Assembly (NCBI RefSeq): GCF_004571065.1
Contig: NZ_SPQN01000026.1
Location: 1 to 43,243, forward strand
Length of the DNA: 43,243 nucleotides
Direction: 5' to 3'
Origin: Geodermatophilus sp. DF01-2
Lineage (GTDB): Bacteria > Actinomycetota > Actinomycetes > Mycobacteriales > Geodermatophilaceae
The stretch's first letter is position 1. Each line of letters begins with the position of its first letter. A program made the translations under genes and the position numbers. Below are positions 32,892-42,000 of the stretch, one piece after another. The notes beneath the pieces were generated by a model, which saw only the letters and a list, made by a program, of their open reading frames with translations, had not been told where the DNA came from and did no database searches.

Positions 32892-34496
32892 GTGCTGCCG
32901 GCGCTGGACGACGCCGCGGTCGGCCAGTGGTGCCGGGCCGCGGTGGCAGCCCTGTCCGCGGCCCGCGGCCGGATCGACGACCTCAACGTCTTCCCGGTGC
33001 CCGACGGGGACACCGGCACGAACCTGCTGGCCACCGCCGAGGCCGCCCTGGCCGCGCTCGAGGAGGCCGGCCCGGGCCGCATCGAGCCCGCGTGGGCGGT
33101 GGCCGCCCGCGGGGCCGTCCTGGGCGCCCGCGGCAACTCCGGCACCATCCTCGCCCAGCTCCTGCGGGGGCTGGCCGACCAGCTCGCCCACCAGCCCCCG
33201 GCCGACGGGCCCGCGCTCGCCGCCGCACTGCAGAAGGCGGCCGACGCCGCCTACGCCGCGGTCGCCGACCCCGAGGAGGGCACCTTCCTCACCGTGGCCC
33301 GCGCAGGCGGGGAGGCGGCGGTCATCGCGGTCACCGGCGAGCAGACCTCGCTCGCCGAGGTCGTGCGGGCGGCGGCCGACGGCGCACGGGCCGCCCTCGA
33401 GGCGACGCCGGGGCAGCTGGCCGCGCTGCGCGACGCCGGGGTGGTCGACGCCGGGGGAGCCGGGCTGTGCCTGGTCCTCGACGCGCTCGTCACCACGGTG
33501 ACCGGGGTCGAGCCGGCCCGCCCGCCGCTGGTCCGGGGTTCCGGGCGCGCCCACGACCACGGCGACGTGCCGCACCAGCCGCCCGCCGGCCCGGGCAGCG
33601 AGGTGCAGTACCTGCTCGCCGACAGCGACGAGACGGCCGTGGCGCGGCTGCAGGACCGGCTGGCCGCCCTCGGCGACAGCCTGGTCGTCGTCGGTGTGGA
33701 CACGGCGGCCGGCCGCGAGTGGAACGTGCACGTCCACGTCGCCGACGTCGGCGCGGCGATCGAGGCCGGCATCGAGGCCGGCCGCCCGTACCGGATCTCG
33801 GTGACCCCCTTGGCCCCGGTCCGGCCGTCGGCGCCGGTTCCCGACGCCCGGGCGGTCGTGGCGATCGTCCCCGGCGGTGGGCTCGCCGAGCTGTTCGCCG
33901 CCGAGGGCGCCGCCGTCGTCCCCTGCGGGCCGGACGGCGTCACGGAGGACGACGTGCTCGCCGCGGTCCTGGGGTCGGCCGCGGCCGGCGTCGTCGTCCT
34001 GCCCAACGACCCGTCCCTCACCGCGCTGGCCTCCCACGCCGCCGAGCGCGCCCGGGAGGAGGGGCGCGACGTGGCCGTGGTGCCCACCCGCTCGCCGGTG
34101 CAGGGCCTGGCCGCGCTCGCCGTCGCCGACCCCGCCCGGCGGTTCGGCGACGACGTCATCACCATGGCCGAGGCGGCCGCGGCGACCCGCTGGGCCGAGG
34201 TCACCGTCGCCGAGCACGAGGCGCTGACCAGTGCCGGCCTCTGCCGGCCCGGCGACGTGCTCGGTTCCGCGGAGGGGGACGTCGTCCTCATCGGCGCCGA
34301 GCCCGCCGCGGTCGCCTGCGAGCTGCTCGACCGCATGCTCTCCGCCGGCGGTGAGCTTGTCACGCTCGTCGGCGGCCCGGACGCCGACCTCGGCGACGCC
34401 GTCTGCGCGCACCTCGCCGGGAGGCATCCGACGGTCGAGGTGACTCGCTACGACGGCGCGCCCGAGGGGGTCCGGCTGCAGGTGGGGGTGGAGTGA
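32892..34496 (+). CDS. DAK2/DegV-linked kinase (FakA-like fatty acid kinase family)
   Basis: This protein has 534 residues. The N-terminal DhaL-type (DAK2) domain has NVFPVPDGDTGTNLLAT, whose Asp residues bind Mg-ATP, then GARGNSGTILAQLLRGLAD and GVVDAGGAGLCLVLDAL. The long C-terminal part (FAVE-type, DAK1_2) includes VAIVPGGGLAELFAAEGAAVV and PTRSPVQGLAAL. In Firmicutes FakA phosphorylates fatty acids bound to FakB; whether that holds here is not shown. The GTG at 32892 follows a leaderless-type hexamer. It is coupled to recG (TGATG). Confidence 0.88.
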   Translation: MLPALDDAAVGQWCRAAVAALSAARGRIDDLNVFPVPDGDTGTNLLATAEAALAALEEAGPGRIEPAWAVAARGAVLGARGNSGTILAQLLRGLADQLAHQPPADGPALAAALQKAADAAYAAVADPEEGTFLTVARAGGEAAVIAVTGEQTSLAEVVRAAADGARAALEATPGQLAALRDAGVVDAGGAGLCLVLDALVTTVTGVEPARPPLVRGSGRAHDHGDVPHQPPAGPGSEVQYLLADSDETAVARLQDRLAALGDSLVVVGVDTAAGREWNVHVHVADVGAAIEAGIEAGRPYRISVTPLAPVRPSAPVPDARAVVAIVPGGGLAELFAAEGAAVVPCGPDGVTEDDVLAAVLGSAAAGVVVLPNDPSLTALASHAAERAREEGRDVAVVPTRSPVQGLAALAVADPARRFGDDVITMAEAAAATRWAEVTVAEHEALTSAGLCRPGDVLGSAEGDVVLIGAEPAAVACELLDRMLSAGGELVTLVGGPDADLGDAVCAHLAGRHPTVEVTRYDGAPEGVRLQVGVE

Positions 34497-36676
34497 TGGC
34501 CGTGGAGATGACGACCCGGCTGGACCGGGTGCTCGGTGCCAAGACCGCCAAGGCGATGGCCGAGTCGCTGGAGCTCCACACGGTGCGCGACCTGCTGCGC
34601 CACTACCCGCGCCGCTACGCCCGCCGCGGCGAGATGACCCGCCTCGACGACCTCCAGGTCGGCGACCGGGTCACCGTGCTGGCCCAGGTGCGCTCGGTAG
34701 ACAGCCGCCCGATGAAGCAGCGGCGCGGCACCCTCACCGAGGTCACCGTCGGCGACGGCGGCGGCACGATGAAGCTGGTCTTCTTCAACCACCGGCACGC
34801 CCGCCTCGTGCCCGGCGCGTGGGGGTTGTTCGCCGGCACGGTCAGCGAGTACCGCAGCCGGCTGCAGTTCGCCCACCCCGACTGCCACCTCATGACCGGG
34901 GACGACGACGAGGACTGGGCCCGCGCGCTCATCCCGATCTACCCGGCGAGCAAGGACGTCTCCAGCTGGGTGATCCAGCGCTCGGTCAGGCTGCTGCTCG
35001 ACGCCTCCGGCGGCTTCGGCTTCGTCGAGGACCCGCTGCCCGAGGAGCTGCGTGCCCGGCACGGCCTGTCCAGCCTTCCCGCGGCGCTCCTCGACGTCCA
35101 CCGGCCCATCTCGCGAGACGACGTCGAGCAGGCGGAGCACCGGCTCAAGTGGGACGAGGCGCTCACCCTCCAGCTGACCCTCGCCGCCCGCCGCCGCGCC
35201 GCGGCGCTGGAGCCCGGAGTGGCCCGGCCGCGGCGCCCCGGCGGCCTGCTCGACGCCGTCGACGCCGCACTGCCGTTCGCGCTCACCGAGGGCCAGCGCG
35301 AGGTGGGGGAGGAGCTCGCTGCCGAGCTGGCCCGTGAGCAACCGATGCACCGGCTGCTGCAGGGCGAGGTCGGTGCCGGCAAGACCGTCGTGGCGCTGCG
35401 CGCGATGGCGCAGGTCGTCGACGCCGGCGGCCAGGCCGCGCTGCTGGCGCCCACCGAGGTGCTCGCCGCCCAGCACGCGCGCAGCATCGGCGCGATGCTG
35501 GGCCCACTGGGGCGGGCCGGCGAGCTGGACGGCGACCCGGCCGGCACCCGCGTGGTGCTGCTCACCGGCTCGCAGAAGGCCGCCGTCCGCCGGGCGGGCC
35601 GCGCCGCGGTGGCCGACGGCAGCGCCGGCATCGTCGTCGGCACCCACGCGCTGCTGCAGGAGGGCGTGGACTTCGCCGACCTCGGCCTGGTCGTCGTCGA
35701 CGAGCAGCACCGCTTCGGCGTGGAGCAGCGCGACGCCCTGCGGGCCAAGGGCAGCCGGCCGCCGCACGTGCTGGTGATGACCGCGACCCCCATCCCGCGG
35801 ACGGTGGCGATGACCGTCTACGGCGACCTGGAGACCTCGACGCTGCGCCAGCTGCCCGGCGGGCGCGGCGGCGTGGCGAGCTCCGTGGTCCCCGTCCGCG
35901 AGAAGCCGGCCTGGCTGGACCGCGCCTGGGCACGGCTGCGCGAGGAGGTCGCGGCCGGGCGGCAGGCCTACGTCGTCTGCCCGCGCATCGGGGAGGACGC
36001 CGGCAGCGAGGAGGAGCCCGACGACGCCGACGGCGCCCCCGCCGAGGAGACCTCCGGCCGTCGTCCGCCGCTGGCCGTCCTCGACGTCGCCGAGGAGTTG
36101 CGCGCAGGGCCGCTGGCCGGGCTGCACGTGGAGGTGCTGCACGGCCGGCTGACCCCGGAGGACAAGGAGGCGCGGATGCGGGCCTTCGCGGCGGGTGAGG
36201 TCGACGTGCTGGTCGCCACCACCGTCGTCGAGGTCGGCGTAGACGTGCCCAACGCCACCGTGATGGTGGTCATGGACGCCGACCGCTTCGGCGTCAGCCA
36301 GCTGCACCAGCTGCGCGGCCGGGTGGCCCGCGGGGAGCACCAGGGGCTGTGCCTGCTGGTGAGCGAAGCGGCTACCTCCTCGGCCACCGGGCAGCGGCTG
36401 GCCGCGGTCGCGAGCACCTCCGACGGCTTCGCGCTGGCCCGCCTGGACCTCGAGACCCGCCGTGAGGGCGACGTCCTCGGGGCGGCGCAGTCCGGCCGCC
36501 GCTCGGGCATCAAGCTGCTGTCGCTGCTGGAGGACGAGCAGCTCATCGCCGAGGCCCGCGCCGAAGCCACCGCGCTGCTGGCCACCGACCGCGGCCTGGC
36601 CGACTTCCCGGGCCTGGCGATGGAGGTGGCGGCCCTCGCCACCGACGAGAGGGCCACGTACCTGGAGAAGGCATGA
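34496..36676 (+). CDS. recG: ATP-dependent DNA helicase RecG
   Basis: Remodels stalled replication forks and Holliday junctions. It has 726 residues. The N-terminal wedge (OB-fold) domain includes VTVLAQVRSVDSRPM; the helicase core has Walker A in LLQGEVGAGKTVVALRAM (Ala instead of the usual Ser), DEQH box DEQHRFGVEQR, TATPIPRTVAM, and helicase-C motifs VLHGRLTPEDKEARM, VATTVVEVGVDVPNA and QLHQLRGRVARGEHQG. ATG 34496 overlaps the DAK stop (TGATG); GTG 34493 is adjacent and in frame. Confidence 0.96.
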   Translation: MAVEMTTRLDRVLGAKTAKAMAESLELHTVRDLLRHYPRRYARRGEMTRLDDLQVGDRVTVLAQVRSVDSRPMKQRRGTLTEVTVGDGGGTMKLVFFNHRHARLVPGAWGLFAGTVSEYRSRLQFAHPDCHLMTGDDDEDWARALIPIYPASKDVSSWVIQRSVRLLLDASGGFGFVEDPLPEELRARHGLSSLPAALLDVHRPISRDDVEQAEHRLKWDEALTLQLTLAARRRAAALEPGVARPRRPGGLLDAVDAALPFALTEGQREVGEELAAELAREQPMHRLLQGEVGAGKTVVALRAMAQVVDAGGQAALLAPTEVLAAQHARSIGAMLGPLGRAGELDGDPAGTRVVLLTGSQKAAVRRAGRAAVADGSAGIVVGTHALLQEGVDFADLGLVVVDEQHRFGVEQRDALRAKGSRPPHVLVMTATPIPRTVAMTVYGDLETSTLRQLPGGRGGVASSVVPVREKPAWLDRAWARLREEVAAGRQAYVVCPRIGEDAGSEEEPDDADGAPAEETSGRRPPLAVLDVAEELRAGPLAGLHVEVLHGRLTPEDKEARMRAFAAGEVDVLVATTVVEVGVDVPNATVMVVMDADRFGVSQLHQLRGRVARGEHQGLCLLVSEAATSSATGQRLAAVASTSDGFALARLDLETRREGDVLGAAQSGRRSGIKLLSLLEDEQLIAEARAEATALLATDRGLADFPGLAMEVAALATDERATYLEKA

Positions 36677-36835
36677 GAAAGGACCCCTCGAAGGACCCCT
36701 CGCCCCCCGAGAAGGACCCTCCTGCCCCCCACCGCTCGCACGCTGGCCTCGCCCGGAGGCTCAACCCGAGCTCGCGAGGGCTGAGAGGGGCGAGGTCCTT
36801 CTACCTGCAGGAGGACCGTCCGACGTTCGCGGCGG
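36677..36835 (+). repeat. Intergenic repeat, copy D (expanded, degenerate)
   Basis: The stretch carries tandem AAGGACCCCTCG pieces, the repeat core CCCCCCACCGCTCGCACGCT and the closing GGGGCGAGGTCCTTC, which pairs with the opening GAAGGACCCCTCGCCCC. It begins at the recG stop and fills most of the 211-base gap to rsmD; I see no gene in it. Confidence 0.65.
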
Positions 36836-36887
36836 GCCCGTGCGAGGGGCCGCCTCGCAGGCTCGGGGCGAGCCTCGGGACGGGGCC

Positions 36888-37442
36888 GTGACCAGACTCA
36901 TCTCCGGCGTCGCCGGAGGGCGGCGGCTGAAGGTGCCCCCCTCGGGCGTGCGCCCCACCGGCGACCGCGCCCGGGAGGGGCTGTTCAACAGCCTCTCCAC
37001 GCTGCTGGACCTCGAGGGCGCCACCGTCCTGGACCTCTACGCCGGGTCGGGCGCGCTGGGGCTGGAGGCGCTCAGCCGCGGCGCGGCGCAGGTCCTGTTC
37101 GTCGAGAACGGGTCGCGGGTGCTGCCGGTCCTGCGGGCCAACGTCGAGACGGTGGGCCTGCCCGGCGGGCGGGTGGTGGCCGGCTCGGTCCCCACCGTCG
37201 TCGCCGGCCCGTCGCCGGCCCGCTTCGACCTCGTCCTCGCCGACCCGCCCTATGCCACGCCCGTGGCCGAGGTCCTCGGCGTGCTCGAGGCCCTGGTCGC
37301 CGGGGAGTGGCTGGCGCAGGACGCCCTCGTCGTCCTCGAGCGCTCGAGCCGCGAGGCGCCCTTCGAATGGCCGACACCCCTGCGCGGACTGCGCGAGCGC
37401 CGTTACGGGGAGGCCGTGCTCCGGTACGGTCGCTGTCCGTGA
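36888..37442 (+). CDS. rsmD: 16S rRNA (guanine966-N2)-methyltransferase
   Basis: This 184-residue SAM-dependent methyltransferase begins RLISGVAGGRRLKVP, PTGDRAREGLFNSL, typical for RsmD. The SAM-binding motif I is VLDLYAGSGALGLEALSRG and the catalytic motif IV is LVLADPPYATP (DPPY). It modifies guanine 966 of 16S rRNA in the small subunit. The GTG at 36888 lacks a clear ribosome site. The stop overlaps coaD by 4 bases (GTGA), a conserved pairing. Confidence 0.93.
   Translation: MTRLISGVAGGRRLKVPPSGVRPTGDRAREGLFNSLSTLLDLEGATVLDLYAGSGALGLEALSRGAAQVLFVENGSRVLPVLRANVETVGLPGGRVVAGSVPTVVAGPSPARFDLVLADPPYATPVAEVLGVLEALVAGEWLAQDALVVLERSSREAPFEWPTPLRGLRERRYGEAVLRYGRCP
37425..37430 (+). promoter_or_regulatory. 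Possible internal -10 hexamer of coaD (TACGGT)
   Basis: TACGGT is followed by eight bases and the coaD GTG at 37439. It lies in the last codons of rsmD, so coaD might also be transcribed on its own. Confidence 0.35.
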
Positions 37443-37921
37443 GGCGAGCGGTCTGCCCCGGGTCGTTCGACCCCGTGACGAACGGTCACGTCGACGTCAT
37501 CACGCGGGCCGCGGCCCTCTACGACGAGCTGGTCGTGGCCGTCCTGGTCAACCCGGGGAAGGCCGGCCTGTTCACCGTCGAGGAGCGCATGGCGCTGCTC
37601 CGCGAGTCGGTCGCCGACGTGCCTAACGTGACCATCGACAGCTTCCAGGGCCTGCTGGTCGACTATTGCCGCAGCCACGGCATCCCGGTGGTGGTCAAGG
37701 GCCTGCGGGCGGTCAGCGACTTCGAGTACGAGTTGCAGATGGCGCAGATGAACCGCGAGCTCGCCGGGGTCGAGACGCTCTTCGTGCCCACCGCCCCGCA
37801 GGTCGGGCACCTCTCCTCCAGCCTGGTCAAGCAGATCGCCACCTTCGGTGGGGACGTCTCCGGGCTGGTCCCCGAGGCCGTGCACGAGCGGCTGGCGGCG
37901 CACCGGGAGCGCGACGCATGA
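37439..37921 (+). CDS. coaD: Phosphopantetheine adenylyltransferase
   Basis: Transfers AMP to 4'-phosphopantetheine, the penultimate step of coenzyme A synthesis. It has 160 residues, standard. Motifs: CPGSFDPVTNGHVDVITRA (the T/H-x-G-H nucleotidyl-transfer site), VVKGLRAVSDFEYELQMAQ, and LSSSLVKQIATFGGDVSGLVP. The start overlaps the rsmD stop and the stop overlaps the next start (ATGA), giving a coupled trio rsmD-coaD-sepIVA. Confidence 0.97.
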   Translation: MRRAVCPGSFDPVTNGHVDVITRAAALYDELVVAVLVNPGKAGLFTVEERMALLRESVADVPNVTIDSFQGLLVDYCRSHGIPVVVKGLRAVSDFEYELQMAQMNRELAGVETLFVPTAPQVGHLSSSLVKQIATFGGDVSGLVPEAVHERLAAHRERDA

Positions 37922-38607
37922 CGGAGGTCGTCTACCGGCTCTACGAGACCGTCGACGAGCTGAGCAGCGTCATCGAGAACGCGCGCAGCGTGCCGATGTC
38001 CGGCGGCTCCTGCATGGTGCCCCGCGACATCCTGCTCGACCTGCTCGACGACCTCCGGGAGAACCTCCCCGAGGAGGTGCACAAGGCCGGCGCGATCGTC
38101 GAGCAGCGCACCGAGATCCTCCAGCAGGCGCAGGCCGAGGCCGAGCGGATGACCGGCCGCACCCGCAGCGAGAGCGAGCAGGTGGTCGGCGCGGCCCGGC
38201 GGCAGCGGGAGGAGATCCTCGGCACGGCCCGCCGGCAGCGCGACGACCTGCTGGCCCGCGCCCAGGCCGAGGCCGAGGACCTGCTCGCCCAGGCCGAGGA
38301 GGAGGCCGGGCAGATCGTCGAGGAGGCCCGCCGGCACCACGACGCGCTGCTCGCCGAGGCGCACGCCCAGCAGGCCGAGCTGCTGGTGGCCGCCCACGCC
38401 GAGCACGAGCGGCTGGTCAGCGAGACCGAGGTCTACCGCGGGGCGGTGGGCCGGGCCGACGAGCTCGGCGCGCAGACGGTGGCGGACGTCGCCCGGATGC
38501 GGGCGGAGGTCGACGAGTACGTCGACACCCGGCTGGCCGACTTCGGCAGCACGCTCGAGCGGATGTTGCGCTCGGTCGAGAAGGCGCGGGCCAGCCTCCG
38601 CGAGTAG
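37918..38607 (+). CDS. sepIVA: SepIVA-like DivIVA-domain coiled-coil protein
   Basis: This 229-residue protein starts VVYRLYETVDELSSVIENAR and CMVPRDILLDLLDDLRENLP, like mycobacterial SepIVA, followed by a continuous coiled coil from about residue 60 to 200 rich in Ala/Glu/Gln/Arg (ARRQREEILG and QAEAEDLLAQAEEEA). It ends DTRLADFGSTLERMLRSV, again as in SepIVA, a septation and cell-growth factor located at the cytoplasmic membrane. ATG 37918 overlaps the coaD stop. Confidence 0.88.
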   Translation: MTEVVYRLYETVDELSSVIENARSVPMSGGSCMVPRDILLDLLDDLRENLPEEVHKAGAIVEQRTEILQQAQAEAERMTGRTRSESEQVVGAARRQREEILGTARRQRDDLLARAQAEAEDLLAQAEEEAGQIVEEARRHHDALLAEAHAQQAELLVAAHAEHERLVSETEVYRGAVGRADELGAQTVADVARMRAEVDEYVDTRLADFGSTLERMLRSVEKARASLRE

Positions 38608-38663
38608 AAGGACCCCGTCCTCCTCACCGCTCGCACGTTCGCGGCGAGCCTCTGGACGGGGCC
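38608..38663 (+). repeat. Intergenic repeat, copy E
   Basis: It begins AAGGACCCCGTCCTCC directly at the sepIVA stop and continues CACCGCTCGCACGTTCGCGG to end GGACGGGGCC, matching copy B position by position with a few changes. The rest of the gap (38664-38860) has a promoter hexamer but no gene. Confidence 0.75.
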
Positions 38664-38779
38664 GCCGTTCCAGACCGTCACCAGGCTCGTGGCGGAACCT
38701 GCAGGAGGGCCGCCGGGACGGGCCGGCGGGACCCGGAAGGGGGGCGGCTCCGGGCCGGACGCGCCGATCCGCCCATCGG

Positions 38780-38785
38780 GTAGTC
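38780..38785 (+). promoter_or_regulatory. Candidate -10 hexamer of the DUF177-rpmF-rnc unit (TAGTCT)
   Basis: TAGTCT matches TANNNT and lies 75 bases before the chosen ATG (38861). It would give a leader of roughly 70 bases. A GGAGG at 38806-38810 is too far from either candidate start to serve as its ribosome site. Confidence 0.4.
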
Positions 38786-38860
38786 TGGGCGCCTGGTCCG
38801 ACCGCTGGAGGTCCCCGCACCCCGGCCGGCCATCCCCCGTTGCCTACCGCGAGTACCGAC

Positions 38861-39508
38861 ATGCCTGCCGCCCCGCCGTCCCGCCCAGGCGCCGCGTCCT
38901 CGGACGCCCGGCGTCCCGCCGCCAACCCCTGGTTCGTGGACCTGCGGGAGCTCGGCCGCCGTGCCGGCTCGCTGCAGGAGCTGGAGCGCACGCTGCCGGC
39001 GCCCGGCGACTGGCGCGTCGAGCTCATCGGCGTGCCCCAGGGCACCGAGGTCCGGCTGCGGCTGCGGCTGGAGTCGGTGATGGAGGGTGTGCTGGTCTCC
39101 GGTGAGGTCGTCGTCCCCGTCGTCGGCTCGTGCGCCCGCTGCCTGGAGCCGGTCGAGGACACCCTCGAGCTCGACGTCCAGGAGCTGTTCGCCTACGCGG
39201 GCAGCACGACCGAGGCCACCAGCGAGGAGGACGAGGTCCGCCGGGTCGAGGGGGACCACATCGACCTCGAACCGATGGTCCGCGACCTCGTCGTCCTCAG
39301 CCTTCCGCTGGCACCGACCTGCACCGAGGACTGCGCCGGGCTGTGCGTCGACTGCGGGCAGCGGCTCGACGACCTGCCCGCCGACCACACGCACGAGCGG
39401 CTCGACCCGCGCTGGGCCGGGCTGGCGGGGCGCTTCGGTGCCTCGCAGACCGACCGTTTCGCCTCCGCACCGGGCAGCCCCGGTGCGGACAACCCGGAGG
39501 AGAACTGA
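38861..39508 (+). CDS. DUF177 / YceD-family protein
   Basis: This 215-residue protein shows the YceD pattern: [15 protein letters not shown], a central [20 protein letters not shown] with CxxC, and a second Cys cluster [16 protein letters not shown]. It is found next to rpmF in most bacteria and is thought to act in 23S rRNA or L32-related ribosome biogenesis. ATG 38861 is used; an in-frame TTG at 38840 lies seven codons upstream. It is followed by rpmF after 2 bases. Confidence 0.9.
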   Translation: MPAAPPSRPGAASSDARRPAANPWFVDLRELGRRAGSLQELERTLPAPGDWRVELIGVPQGTEVRLRLRLESVMEGVLVSGEVVVPVVGSCARCLEPVEDTLELDVQELFAYAGSTTEATSEEDEVRRVEGDHIDLEPMVRDLVVLSLPLAPTCTEDCAGLCVDCGQRLDDLPADHTHERLDPRWAGLAGRFGASQTDRFASAPGSPGADNPEEN

Positions 39509-39510
39509 CC

Positions 39511-39690
39511 GTGGCCGTTCCGAAGCGGAAGATGTCCCGCGCCAACACCCGTGCCCGGCGCTCGCAGTGGAAGGCCTCCGCGCCCACCCTGTCGCCGTGC
39601 CCGAACCGGGCCTGCGGCCAGCTCAAGCCGCCGCACCAGGCCTGCGCGAACTGCGGTCAGTACGCGGGCCGTCAGGTCCTGTCGGTCTGA
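39511..39690 (+). CDS. rpmF: 50S ribosomal protein L32
   Basis: This 59-residue protein starts [20 protein letters not shown] and holds four Cys (CPNRAC and CANC) forming a zinc ribbon. It is part of the large ribosomal subunit near the exit tunnel. The GTG at 39511 has GGAGGAG upstream and lies 2 bases after the DUF177 stop. Confidence 0.96.
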   Translation: MAVPKRKMSRANTRARRSQWKASAPTLSPCPNRACGQLKPPHQACANCGQYAGRQVLSV

Positions 39691-39709
39691 CCCGGCAGGT
39701 CGACCAGCC

Positions 39710-40504
39710 GTGGGGACGACGGCCGCCGGCACCCAGCCCACCCCGGGCGGGACCTCCGGCCGTTCCCCGGCCGGGAAGGCGCACGCCGACCGCGCGGCCA
39801 CCTGGCTCCTCGACGCCCTCGGCGCCGAGCTGCCCGGCGGCCTGCTGGCGTTGGCGCTGACGCACCGGTCCTACGCCTACGAGCACGGGGGGCTGCCCAC
39901 CAACGAGCGCCTGGAGTTCCTGGGCGACTCGGTGCTCGGGCTGGTCGTCACCGACGAGCTCTACCGGCGCCATCCCGAGCTGCCCGAGGGCCGGCTGGCC
40001 AAGCTGCGCGCCTCGGTCGTCAACATGACCTCGCTGGCCGGCGTGGCCCGCCGGCTCGGGGACGGCGGCCTGGGCGCGCACCTGCTGCTCGGCCGCGGCG
40101 AGGAGACCACCGGCGGCCGGGAGAAGGACTCGATCCTCGCCGACGCGCTCGAGGCGCTCATCGGCGCGGTCCACGTCGGGCTCGGCCTGGACACCGCCGC
40201 GGCGATCGTGCACCGGCTGTTCGACCCGCTGCTCGACCAGGCTGCCACCCGCGGCGCCAGCCTGGACTGGAAGACCAGCCTCCAGGAGCTCGGCGCCGCC
40301 CTCGGCCTGGGTGCGCCCGTCTACCGTGTCGAGGACGACGGCCCCGACCACGCCAAGACCTTCACCGCGGCCGTCGTCCTCGCCGACACCGTCCAGGGCC
40401 GCGGCGTCGGACGGACGAAGAAGGCCGCCGAGCAGGAGGCGGCCGAGGCCGCGTGGCGGGTCCTGTCCGCGGCCGCCGCCGAGTCCACGACCGCCGGGAA
40501 CTGA
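39710..40504 (+). CDS. rnc: Ribonuclease III
   Basis: Cuts double-stranded RNA in rRNA precursors. It has 264 residues with a ~30-residue Ala/Gly-rich head. The catalytic signature is [16 protein letters not shown], and the second acidic cluster is [18 protein letters not shown]. The dsRNA-binding domain follows ([34 protein letters not shown]). GTG 39710 lies 19 bases after rpmF. mutM follows after 6 bases. Confidence 0.95.
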   Translation: MGTTAAGTQPTPGGTSGRSPAGKAHADRAATWLLDALGAELPGGLLALALTHRSYAYEHGGLPTNERLEFLGDSVLGLVVTDELYRRHPELPEGRLAKLRASVVNMTSLAGVARRLGDGGLGAHLLLGRGEETTGGREKDSILADALEALIGAVHVGLGLDTAAAIVHRLFDPLLDQAATRGASLDWKTSLQELGAALGLGAPVYRVEDDGPDHAKTFTAAVVLADTVQGRGVGRTKKAAEQEAAEAAWRVLSAAAAESTTAGN

Positions 40505-40510
40505 GCGGCG

Positions 40511-41392
40511 GTGCCCGAGTTGCCCGAGGTCGAGGTGGTCCGGCGCGGCCTGGAGCGCTGGGTCGCCGGGCGGACCGTCGCCGCCGTCGAGGTGCGCCAC
40601 CCGCGTGCCGTCCGCCGTCACCTCGAGGGCACCGACCACTTCCTCGCCGCGCTCACCGGGCGCACCCTCACCGGCGCCCACCGACGAGGCAAGTACCTCT
40701 GGCTCCCGCTCGCCGAGCCGGACGGCACGCCCGCAGGGCAAGCGCTCGTCGCGCACCTGGGGATGAGCGGACAGCTGCTGGTCGAGAAGCCCGCGCAGCC
40801 CGACGAGACCCACCTGCGGGCCCGGTTCACGTTCACCGACGGTGGCCGCGAGCTGCGGTTCGTCGACCAACGGACGTTCGGCGGCCTGGCCGTCGAGGAG
40901 ACCGGTCCCCAGCCGGACGCGTTGCCGTCGCGGCTGGCGCACGTCGCCATCGACCCGCTCGACGACACGTTCGACGCCGACGGCTTCAGCACCGCGCTGC
41001 GCCGGCGGCGCACCGAGGTCAAGCGGGCGCTGCTGGACCAGACGCTGATCGGCGGGGTGGGCAACATCTACGCCGACGAGGCGCTGTGGAGGGCCCGGCT
41101 GCACGGCGCCCGCCCGACCGACCGGCTCACCCGGGCGCAGGTCACCGACCTGCTCGACGGCGTCCGCGACGTGATGCACGAGGCGCTGGCGCAGGGCGGG
41201 ACCTCCTTCGACTCCCTGTACGTCGACGTCAACGGGCAGAGCGGCTACTTCTCCCGGTTCCTGGCCGTCTACGGGCAGGCCGACCGGCCGTGCCCGCGGT
41301 GCGGGACCCCGATCGTCCGGGAGTCGTTCATGAACCGGTCGAGCTACAGCTGCCCGCATTGCCAGCCCCGCCCGAGAGCCCGCCGCCCGTGA
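40511..41392 (+). CDS. mutM: Formamidopyrimidine-DNA glycosylase
   Basis: Removes 8-oxoguanine and ring-opened purines. It has 293 residues. The N-terminal [14 protein letters not shown] supplies the catalytic Pro2 and Glu3 once the start residue is removed. The middle has [18 protein letters not shown] and [15 protein letters not shown]. The helix-two-turn-helix has [20 protein letters not shown], and the zinc finger is [13 protein letters not shown]...[11 protein letters not shown] 40511 is fixed by the Pro2 requirement. The stop overlaps the acylphosphatase start (GTGA). Confidence 0.96.
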   Translation: MPELPEVEVVRRGLERWVAGRTVAAVEVRHPRAVRRHLEGTDHFLAALTGRTLTGAHRRGKYLWLPLAEPDGTPAGQALVAHLGMSGQLLVEKPAQPDETHLRARFTFTDGGRELRFVDQRTFGGLAVEETGPQPDALPSRLAHVAIDPLDDTFDADGFSTALRRRRTEVKRALLDQTLIGGVGNIYADEALWRARLHGARPTDRLTRAQVTDLLDGVRDVMHEALAQGGTSFDSLYVDVNGQSGYFSRFLAVYGQADRPCPRCGTPIVRESFMNRSSYSCPHCQPRPRARRP

Positions 41393-41658
41393 CCCGTCGC
41401 GTCGTCGCCCTCGTCTCCGGCACCGTCCAGGGCGTCGGCTATCGCTGGTTCGTGCGCGGACGGGCGGAGGCGGCGGACCTGGCCGGGTCGGCCACGAACC
41501 TGCCCGACGGGCGGGTCGAGGTCGTCCTCGAGGGACCCGGCGCCGCGGTCGCCGGCGTCCTGGCCGACCTCGACGGCCCGCGGGCACCCGGGGCCGTGAC
41601 ACGGGTCGACGTCCGCGACGAAGCGGCTCGCGGCGCCGCCGGATTCACGACGGCGTGA
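41389..41658 (+). CDS. acyP: Acylphosphatase
   Basis: Hydrolyses carboxyl-phosphate bonds. It has 89 residues, as usual. The signature is [19 protein letters not shown], with the catalytic Arg in YRWFVR, and the second block has [17 protein letters not shown], with the catalytic Asn. GTG 41389 overlaps the mutM stop. In mycobacteria this gene likewise lies between mutM and smc. Confidence 0.95.
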   Translation: MTRRVVALVSGTVQGVGYRWFVRGRAEAADLAGSATNLPDGRVEVVLEGPGAAVAGVLADLDGPRAPGAVTRVDVRDEAARGAAGFTTA

Positions 41659-41702
41659 CGAACGCGACACACGCCCGACACGGTCCCTGTACAGTCCCGC
41701 CG

Positions 41703-41731
41703 TTGACCTGCGTGTCCGGGCCTGTCACCCT
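41703..41731 (+). promoter_or_regulatory. Candidate promoter of the small coiled-coil gene
   Basis: TTGACC (41703-41708), a 17-base spacer and CACCCT (41726-41731). The -35 is good and the spacing ideal; the -10 is poor. It lies 77 bases before the ATG at 41808. Confidence 0.3.
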
Positions 41732-41807
41732 GGGAGCACACGGACCGCGCCGACCGACGTACGGGGCGCAGGTCATCCCCTCACGTAGTCGAAAGGCCGT
41801 TGTCGCC

Positions 41808-41999
41808 ATGGCCAAGGCCCTGTTCGGTCACGTCGTCGCCCCCGCAGCTCTTCGAGTAGCCGAGGAGAACGCCGTCCTGCGGGCCAGGGTGCGCCGGCTG
41901 GAGCAGGAACTCGAGGAGCTGCGCGCCCAGCGCGACGCCGCCATCGCCCACGAGCTGCTCAGCCTCGCCGGCGACAACGCCGAGCCCGCCCTCGCCTAA
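41808..41999 (+). CDS. Small coiled-coil protein of unknown function
   Basis: This 63-residue protein starts [20 protein letters not shown] and continues as a coiled coil ([20 protein letters not shown]), ending in a short Ala-rich tail. Similar 60-70-residue proteins starting MAKAL-GHV are common in actinobacteria near smc and mutM, to my recollection, and have no assigned role. The ATG at 41808 is preceded by GAAAGG about ten bases upstream. The frame is open further upstream but without protein-like composition. Confidence 0.75.
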   Translation: MAKALFGHVVAPAALRVAEENAVLRARVRRLEQELEELRAQRDAAIAHELLSLAGDNAEPALA

Positions 42000-42000
42000 C

